This document shows positions 5,079-9,883 of a stretch of 9,883 bases of DNA, in pieces. Source of the DNA: Gammaproteobacteria bacterium (GTDB lineage Bacteria; Pseudomonadota; Gammaproteobacteria; BMS3Bbin11); the NCBI GenBank assembly GCA_030636465.1, contig DAOVWW010000029.1:1-9883 (forward strand), in the 5' to 3' direction. The notes beneath the pieces are model-generated. The model did not search any database, was not told the origin of the DNA, and saw only the letters and a list, made by a program, of their open reading frames with translations. The stretch's first letter is position 1. Each line of letters opens with the position of its first letter. The position numbers and the translations under genes were made by a program.

Positions 5079-6656
5079 GTGGAAATGAAAAAAATAACAT
5101 TTGATAAAAGTATCTACACTTGTCTACCGGACGAACTGTTACTGGATGCATTAATTCGACAGGGTAAAGAAATTCCCTTCTCCTGCCGCAGTGGAAGCTG
5201 TCGTGTCTGTATGATGCGGACTACGGAAGGCGAGGTACCGGAATCATCTAAAGTTGGTATATCTGCGCATTTGCAGAGAAAGGGATATTTTTTACCCTGT
5301 CAATGTCGCCCGGAAAACGACCTTAGCATTGCAGTACCACGAAATGCTGACCTTGCCTGTTATGCCGTTGTTCATGAAAAAAAAATGCTAGCGCAAGATG
5401 TTTGCAGTTTCTTGATAGAACCTTCAGTGTCGCTTTATTATCATGCAGGACAGTTCATCAATATTAAGAACGAGAAAGGTGATTTACGCAGTTATTCTCT
5501 GGCCAGTGTGCCGCACCAGGACTATTATCTAGAATTGCATGTTCGTAGACACCCTCAGGGCTTGATGAGCCGTTGGCTTGTTGATGATGTTCAACCTGGG
5601 GATGAGATTGAGTTAATCAGGCCAGCAGGAGAGAGCTATTACCGAGCAGAAAAGCATGAGCCTATAATGCTTGTTGCTACAGGAACAGGTTTGGCCCCGT
5701 TGATTGGAATCGCAAGGGATGCATTGCATTCAGGTCATAGCGGCGATATCTATCTGTATCATGGTGCCAGGGACCAGGCAGATCTGTATGCAGATAAGGT
5801 CTTGTGCAGGCTTGCTGATGAGTTTTCTCATTTTTATTATAAGCCCTGCCTGCAGGATAATGGTACTGTGCAGAATGCAATTCGATTAGATCATGATGAT
5901 TTACACAATTTCTGGGTTCATCTTGCGGGTAACCCAGAGATGGTCAGTAATACAGCGAATATGGTACAAGAGCTGGGTGTAAAAGAAGAACATATTTTAT
6001 CTGATCCATTTTCAGTGCTGGAAATTGACAGCACTGAAAATGTTATTGATGATACTGATCAACATAATATTCACCAGGACGAGGCACCTTATCCCCCACC
6101 AGCACCGGATATCTGGTCAGCGCTAGAAGATGGCGTAAAGCTTACAAGAATACTAGATGACTTTTATGACGCAGTTTATGAAGATGCCATATTGTCTCCT
6201 TACTTTCATAATTCAACCAAGCAGCGCTCGAAGGAAAAAGTGTATTCCTTTTATAAACGTCTGTTTTCCGGTGAGAAAGTTTTTTTTGGAGACCGCCCCA
6301 GAAATGCACATCACTGGATGGTTATCAGTAACGAAATATTCATCCACCGGGAGGCATTGTTGAAATCATTTATGCTTAAGCATAAGTTACCCGGAGATAT
6401 TATTGATAAGTGGATGCGCATTGAAAGCCGCTACCGCCCAGATATCGTAAAAGATAGGGCACGTGGACGTATGATAGGTGGTGAGGAAGCACCCGCAGGT
6501 GGCTATGGAACTATCGAACTGTCTGTAGATAGTCTATGCGATGCCTGCAGTTCAGAAATCGTAACTGGCACAGAGGTGCACTATCATCTGCGTACCGGTG
6601 AGACATTCTGTCCCGATTGTTTCGGCAATAGCAATAACATGGTGCAAGGAGAATGA
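5079..6656 (+). CDS. Four-module redox protein: 2Fe-2S ferredoxin, FAD/NAD reductase, truncated globin, zinc-ribbon-like tail
   Basis: Residues 1-90 are a plant-type ferredoxin with the exact spacing CX4CX2CX29C (Cys36, 41, 44, 74). Residues 95-310 are an FNR-like reductase: flavin motif RSYS (137-140), nucleotide motif GTGLAPL (202-208) and AGNPEMV (283-289), where Ala283 replaces the frequent Cys. This order matches oxygenase reductases such as BenC and MmoC. Residues 345-460 resemble a group 1 truncated globin: Phe362-Tyr363 fit the B9-B10 pair, and His411/His412 (AHHWMVIS) fit the proximal haem ligand. Residues 487-514 hold CDAC and CPDC, a zinc-ribbon-like or rubredoxin-like site. The expected activity is NAD(P)H-driven electron transfer through FAD and 2Fe-2S to haem, for NO dioxygenation or O2/NO sensing, a rearranged counterpart of flavohaemoglobin (inference). 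The start is GTG 5079 with GAAG five bases upstream; ATG 5085 is the alternative. Confidence 0.92.
   Translation: MEMKKITFDKSIYTCLPDELLLDALIRQGKEIPFSCRSGSCRVCMMRTTEGEVPESSKVGISAHLQRKGYFLPCQCRPENDLSIAVPRNADLACYAVVHEKKMLAQDVCSFLIEPSVSLYYHAGQFINIKNEKGDLRSYSLASVPHQDYYLELHVRRHPQGLMSRWLVDDVQPGDEIELIRPAGESYYRAEKHEPIMLVATGTGLAPLIGIARDALHSGHSGDIYLYHGARDQADLYADKVLCRLADEFSHFYYKPCLQDNGTVQNAIRLDHDDLHNFWVHLAGNPEMVSNTANMVQELGVKEEHILSDPFSVLEIDSTENVIDDTDQHNIHQDEAPYPPPAPDIWSALEDGVKLTRILDDFYDAVYEDAILSPYFHNSTKQRSKEKVYSFYKRLFSGEKVFFGDRPRNAHHWMVISNEIFIHREALLKSFMLKHKLPGDIIDKWMRIESRYRPDIVKDRARGRMIGGEEAPAGGYGTIELSVDSLCDACSSEIVTGTEVHYHLRTGETFCPDCFGNSNNMVQGE
6007..6042. repeat. 14-bp perfect inverted repeat with 8-base loop inside the reductase-globin gene
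   Basis: The arms at 6007-6020 (CATTTTCAGTGCTG) and 6029-6042 (CAGCACTGAAAATG) are exact reverse complements separated by eight bases. They encode residues about 310-322, just where the reductase domain ends and the acidic linker before the globin begins. No T-run follows, so it is not a typical terminator. It could be an mRNA hairpin, or a scar of the event that joined the two halves. Confidence 0.75.
6646..6651 (+). promoter_or_regulatory. Shine-Dalgarno inside the end of the redox gene
   Basis: AAGGAG overlaps the last codons of the reductase-globin gene and lies eight bases before the ATG at 6660. It fixes that start and indicates that the downstream gene is translated independently from the same transcript. 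Confidence 0.65.
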
Positions 6657-6659
6657 ATC

Positions 6660-7421
6660 ATGACAAAAGAATCCGATGAAATAAAAATAGAGCATGAACA
6701 AGACTACCGAGAGATAGCAAAAACTATATCACGCAAAAAACGGCCTGCCAAAATATTGAGAAAGTTGATGAATATGATGGAAGCCTATCGTCAGTCAAAA
6801 AAATACGGTTGGTCCAGGCCCTGGAATAAGCATAATTTGACCAATTTTCAAAGCTTTAAACTCGATCATAGGAATGATGAGCTGCTTTACCTGAATAGCC
6901 AACGGTTCCTGTCGGAAATGTTTTCAGGAGCGCCTGAAGAGGTACGTGTGTTTTCTGAAGGGCTATTAAGTGATACTAATGAGTTAATGAGTTTTTTGTT
7001 CTGTCATGAATATTCAGATGGCAATAAACACTTTGAGGGGGCTACGCTGAGTTTTGGCCGTATCAATAACAAGCGCTATCGGGATCGTATTGACATCATC
7101 CTGGAAGCTGAAGTTATTAATGGTGTTAGTCAGGGATATAGCCGTTCAAGAGTTTTTGTTGACCCCTATCGTAATGATGTTAGAGAGCCGCTGTGGGAAG
7201 ACATTTCTAATGCCATTGCAGGCAGCACAGGTGAGACGCTGTTTAAGCTGTTATCTATGGCCTCCTGGGATTGGGCAGATATTCCAGAACGTCACTGGGA
7301 TCACTGGACATCCTCCTATATAGACTATTTCGGTGACAGGCAATGGAATATGGAAAAAAGCTGTTTCTGGATTGAAGCTAACCCTGTTGCGAGAATGGAA
7401 TTAATGCATAAGGCTGCCTGA
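6660..7421 (+). CDS. Hypothetical protein, tryptophan-rich C-terminus
   Basis: I do not recognise this 253-residue protein. The N-terminal 55 residues are highly charged and basic (SRKKRPAKILRK), likely helical, and end in a YGWSRPWNKHN segment. Residues 60-190 look like a mixed alpha/beta domain with LLYLNSQRFLSEMFSG and strands such as RDRIDIILEAEV. The last 55 residues carry six of the nine tryptophans (SWDWADI, RHWDHWTS, RQWNME, CFWIEA), with acidic and His residues nearby. No signal peptide, membrane segment, Cys-metal site or nucleotide-binding motif is seen. It starts three bases after the redox gene stop and ends three bases before the next start. It is therefore tightly co-transcribed with the globin fusion and may be its partner or a redox/haem-associated accessory protein (inference). 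Confidence 0.8.
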   Translation: MTKESDEIKIEHEQDYREIAKTISRKKRPAKILRKLMNMMEAYRQSKKYGWSRPWNKHNLTNFQSFKLDHRNDELLYLNSQRFLSEMFSGAPEEVRVFSEGLLSDTNELMSFLFCHEYSDGNKHFEGATLSFGRINNKRYRDRIDIILEAEVINGVSQGYSRSRVFVDPYRNDVREPLWEDISNAIAGSTGETLFKLLSMASWDWADIPERHWDHWTSSYIDYFGDRQWNMEKSCFWIEANPVARMELMHKAA

Positions 7422-7424
7422 CCT

Positions 7425-8057
7425 GTGGACTATGTAACTGCAGTTATCCATACGGTTGAGGATGTTGACAGTGCACGGGAACTACTTATCAAGCAATTTG
7501 GATTCATACTGTCAGAAACTGCTGGTGATTGTCTGGAGCTGACCAATGGTGCAATCTCAATTGTTCTGAATTCTGGTCAACAGGATACTAGCAATTTTCT
7601 CTACCTCGCGCTTTCGAGCCAGGATTTAGATCTTTCTGCCAAAGTATTTGAGCAAGAGAATTTCTATTGTAAACCGTTGCCTCAGTGGGTCAGTGAAACT
7701 CGCCGGGAAATGAAAATGACCGGTCCTCACGGGATTAATGTTTTGCTTTATCGTGAATATGATGAAGATGAACTTGATATTCTACCGAGCTTACCGAATG
7801 AGTTGAAGTGGGATATTGATGCCGATGAAATGACACGAAAACTTCTCCTCTCTATACCGATCACATTTAGAGCCAGTGCGCGTAGTAGAATTACCCGGGT
7901 GGCAGAAGCTGATGCAATTATTGATGGACTGACTAGTGTCACACTTGAACATGCTTGCCGCGCCATGTTCAAAACGGCTCCGGACTTCAGGCATGAATTA
8001 CTCCGGGAGACAATGCAGGCTTATGGATTAAATAAGATATTTTATGATGTGGGTTAA
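7425..8057 (+). CDS. Glyoxalase-like (VOC) domain joined to a PCP_red-like domain
   Basis: Residues 1-112 have the pattern of a vicinal-oxygen-chelate (glyoxalase/dioxygenase) fold: a strand YVTAVIHTV, a helix DSARELLIKQFGF, strands CLELTNGAISIVLN, a second half starting FLYLALSS, and a final TGPHGINVLLYREY, which matches the DPxGN-type end of such domains. His9 could be a metal ligand, but a full ligand set is not evident. Residues 128-172, from W129 through LLSIPITFRASARSRI to LEHACRAM, resemble the small C-terminal domain of light-independent protochlorophyllide reductase subunit B (Pfam PCP_red), which also occurs outside photosynthetic enzymes. About 35 helical residues follow. The start is GTG at 7425, three bases after the previous stop; no nearby in-frame ATG would keep the first strand, and AAGG (7410-7413) is a weak ribosome site. 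The 3' end overlaps the kinase-like gene by 14 bases. Confidence 0.82.
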   Translation: MDYVTAVIHTVEDVDSARELLIKQFGFILSETAGDCLELTNGAISIVLNSGQQDTSNFLYLALSSQDLDLSAKVFEQENFYCKPLPQWVSETRREMKMTGPHGINVLLYREYDEDELDILPSLPNELKWDIDADEMTRKLLLSIPITFRASARSRITRVAEADAIIDGLTSVTLEHACRAMFKTAPDFRHELLRETMQAYGLNKIFYDVG

Positions 8058-9591
8058 CATTAAACATCATATGCATCTGCTTACTGTTGGCCTCAGACTC
8101 GTCTATCTAAGGATACTACATCGCGAGCGAGATAAATCTCTGGCAAGACAAGCTATAGCCGACAGCCTTGCCGAGGTTGGTGGTATATCGATGAAGCTTG
8201 GCCAAATAATTGCAGACTCAGGCGGAGCTAAAGAATATGATTCTTTACTGACAACAGGTTGCGCTCGCCCTCTGTCTGAAATGCTACCGGTTCTGGAAGA
8301 CGGGTTACAGCAATCAGTAGAAAAGGTATTTTCCTCAATTGAAGAATCATCTAACGCGGCATCACTAGGCCAGGTTCATCGTGCCTGCCTGCTTAACGGT
8401 GAGCGGGTCGCTGTAAAAATACAGTACCCCTCAATAGCTGCTGTAGTGAACTCTGAATTAAAACTTGCAGGTCTGATGCCAGGCCTGGGGCCAGTAAAGA
8501 AATGGGCTATTGATCTGGACGCTTATCGACTGGCGCTATCAACTAACATGGGCCGCGAACTTGATTATTCCTCGGAAGCAAAAAGACAAGAAAAAATGAA
8601 GCGGGTTCTGCATGTTGAAGGACTGGTTGTACCCAGGGTCTATTCAGAATATTGCTCGAGCCGTGTATTGGTTCAATCCTGGGAAGAGGGCGTATTACTC
8701 GATGATGTGAAGGAATGGCCTGCTTTAGACAGGATGCATATTGCCCGTGTTTTGATGCAAACCTTGTTTCAAAGTTTGTTTCAAACCGGAGAGCTTCACG
8801 GTGATCCCCATAAAGGTAACATTTTCTATCGTCGAACTAAGCAAAAGGCAGAAGTTGTTTTACTGGATTATGGTTGTACCATCACGATACCCGAAAAAGC
8901 ACGATTGGCTATGCTAAAGTTGATTTTGGAACTCCGTGATGGAAATGTCGAGTTGGTATCTTCCTGCTTCGTTGCTATGGGGTTTGACGCTAGAAAGTTG
9001 TCCTATATAGTTGAAGAGTTAAACCTGTTGGCGCAGGTGCTGTTTAAGCCTTTTCTTGTGGATGAACCATTCGAAACAGATAAATGGGAAATTAAGCATA
9101 CGATAGAAAACCTTCTGGGTGAAAAGAAATGGTGGTTTCGCTCAGCAGGTCCGGCAGATATCTTTCTTATCATGCGTGCATTTCAAGGACTGACCAGACA
9201 GCTTTCCATATTAGATGCGAGCCTGCCCTGGTGGCCCTTACTTTTAAAAACCATCAACCCACAGGAATTTGTTGCAGCCAGCGAATTTCAGCCTGAACCT
9301 TTTCCAGCTGAACTGATGAAAGGAAAATTGGATTTTTCACCACAAGCTAAATATCTGAAAGTATATATTGAATACCAGGATAGGAGAGAACCCATCTCTA
9401 TTTCAATGCCTGCTTTGGCTGCACTGGATCTGGAGAATGTCATTCCTGCTGAAATTCTGGAGAAGCTAAATAGTTCATGTGAATTTGACATGGGTAAGCT
9501 CAAACAAAAGTTGCTGGAATCTAGATTACAGCCGCAGGTCTTACTTGATACTCATCAGGGTGAATCAAATTATTTAGTATCTCTTGAGTGA
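8044..9591 (+). CDS. UbiB/ABC1 (AarF/ADCK) family atypical kinase
   Basis: This 515-residue protein has the family signatures in order: KxGQ as MKLGQ (50-54), the Ala-rich loop NAASLGQVH (104-112) with Gln110, the nucleotide Lys125 in VAVK, RELDYSSEA (171-179), the catalytic HGDPHKGN (252-259) with Asp254 and Asn259, and the metal site LDYG with Asp275. UbiB-family proteins are ATPase/kinase-like and are best known from ubiquinone biosynthesis. This one lacks the C-terminal transmembrane helices of true UbiB, is not beside ubiE or ubiJ, and carries an extra C-terminal region (about 430-515). That region is a strand-rich segment followed by helices and may be SHOCT-like (tentative). It is more likely a specialised ABC1 paralogue than ubiB. 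ATG 8044 (or the adjacent 8047) overlaps the previous gene by 14 bases, implying translational coupling. An in-frame 12-base tandem repeat (8764-8787) encodes LFQSLFQT. Confidence 0.93.
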   Translation: MMWVNIKHHMHLLTVGLRLVYLRILHRERDKSLARQAIADSLAEVGGISMKLGQIIADSGGAKEYDSLLTTGCARPLSEMLPVLEDGLQQSVEKVFSSIEESSNAASLGQVHRACLLNGERVAVKIQYPSIAAVVNSELKLAGLMPGLGPVKKWAIDLDAYRLALSTNMGRELDYSSEAKRQEKMKRVLHVEGLVVPRVYSEYCSSRVLVQSWEEGVLLDDVKEWPALDRMHIARVLMQTLFQSLFQTGELHGDPHKGNIFYRRTKQKAEVVLLDYGCTITIPEKARLAMLKLILELRDGNVELVSSCFVAMGFDARKLSYIVEELNLLAQVLFKPFLVDEPFETDKWEIKHTIENLLGEKKWWFRSAGPADIFLIMRAFQGLTRQLSILDASLPWWPLLLKTINPQEFVAASEFQPEPFPAELMKGKLDFSPQAKYLKVYIEYQDRREPISISMPALAALDLENVIPAEILEKLNSSCEFDMGKLKQKLLESRLQPQVLLDTHQGESNYLVSLE

Positions 9592-9817
9592 GAGGGTTTT
9601 ACAAAAAGAGCCTGTAAATGCTTTTGTGTAACTGCCCTTTTTCAAACGAAGTCCAAGAAAAGCTCAGAATTGTCCGTTATATTGGGTTGAAATCAGTTTT
9701 TACATTTTTCATGGATGTAGACTCATTTCAATATTTTCTGTATTTCTCTGTTCATTGAGATATATTGCATTGAAATGTTGACTATGAATCACGCATTTTA
9801 ATTATGGCCTGCCCCTA
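9592..9817. other. Convergent intergenic region
   Basis: These 226 AT-rich bases separate the stop of the kinase-like gene from the stop of the opposing receiver gene. I see no open frame of note. A small TTTACA/TGTAAA stem (9598-9603 with 9613-9618) lies seven bases after the stop, followed by TGCTTTT; it is too weak to call a terminator. A 9-bp inverted repeat CATTTCAAT/ATTGAAATG (9724-9732 with 9769-9777) has a 36-base loop and no obvious role. Confidence 0.5.
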
Positions 9818-9883
9818 TTATTTTAGAAGATCATATATTTTGCTAAGCATTGCATTCAATTCATAGGGTTTCTCAAGCACCAA
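9818..9883 (-). CDS. C-terminal end of a receiver-type (response regulator) protein, partial
   Basis: Reading the complement from the window edge gives 21 codons, LVLEKPYELNAMLSKIYDLL then K, followed by TAA (complement of 9818-9820). The pattern of a hydrophobic strand, the conserved Lys-Pro pair and a final amphipathic helix is the classic end of a CheY-like receiver domain. The domain is at the very C-terminus, so this is either a stand-alone CheY-like protein or a hybrid histidine kinase with a terminal receiver. The rest lies beyond the window. It is transcribed towards the kinase-like gene. Confidence 0.7.
   Translation of the reverse strand: MVLEKPYELNAMLSKIYDLLK

Noticed and set aside
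8764..8787. 12-base tandem repeat encoding LFQSLFQT
   Set aside because: It is in frame, within a helix just before the catalytic loop of the kinase-like protein, and only two copies long; it is likely an ordinary helix repeat and not a mobile or regulatory element.
8044..9591. Assignment of the gene symbol ubiB
   Set aside because: The C-terminal membrane helices and ubiquinone-biosynthesis neighbours are lacking, so the gene is named only to family level.
9598..9627. Possible rho-independent terminator after the kinase-like gene
   Set aside because: Only a 6-bp AT-rich stem (TTTACA/TGTAAA) or an imperfect ACAAAAAG/CTTTTGT pairing is possible, with no GC-rich stem and no clean T-run.
9724..9777. 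CATTTCAAT/ATTGAAATG inverted repeat as an operator or terminator
   Set aside because: A 9-bp AT-rich repeat with a 36-base loop in an AT-rich spacer is easily a chance event.

Overview
The window looks like a bacterial chromosome segment, most likely from a gammaproteobacterium. That assignment is an inference from the flavour of the EAL, Roadblock and UbiB-like proteins and the moderate, somewhat AT-rich composition; no rRNA or marker gene is present to prove it. Coding density is very high. Nine complete genes lie on the + strand (799-9591), flanked by the 3' end of an EAL-domain gene (+ strand, left edge) and the last 21 codons of a receiver-type gene on the - strand (right edge). No tRNA, rRNA, CRISPR array or transposase was seen.

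Layout. (1) 2-754: C-terminal part of a cyclic-di-GMP phosphodiesterase with an intact EAL active site. (2) 799-3747: a degenerate receiver-like protein, a small Ras-like GTPase of the MglA/Rup type, and a fusion of a PstB-like ABC ATPase with a dual-specificity protein phosphatase. (3) 3748-5070: a short intergenic gap with a perfect palindrome over a TATAAT box and a strong ribosome binding site, then three Roadblock/LC7-type small proteins, the first two being paralogues of each other. (4) 5079-9591: a four-module redox protein (2Fe-2S ferredoxin, flavin/NAD reductase, truncated globin, four-cysteine zinc-ribbon-like tail), an unrecognised Trp-rich protein, a glyoxalase-like domain joined to a protochlorophyllide-reductase C-terminal-like (PCP_red) domain, and a UbiB/ABC1 atypical kinase. 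(5) 9592-9817: a convergent intergenic region without a convincing terminator.

Working idea (inference). Genes 799-9591 are co-directional. Most are separated by a few bases or overlap; the three larger gaps are 14, 52 and 35 bases. They read as one functional unit. A small GTPase with several Roadblock partners is the logic of the MglA/MglB switch. An ATPase-phosphatase fusion and a UbiB-like kinase could write and erase a phosphate or control a common target. The reductase-globin fusion could sense or detoxify O2 or NO using NAD(P)H. None of the predicted proteins has an obvious transmembrane segment or signal peptide, so the unit is probably cytosolic. I do not recognise this combination as a named system, and it is the most interesting thing in the window.
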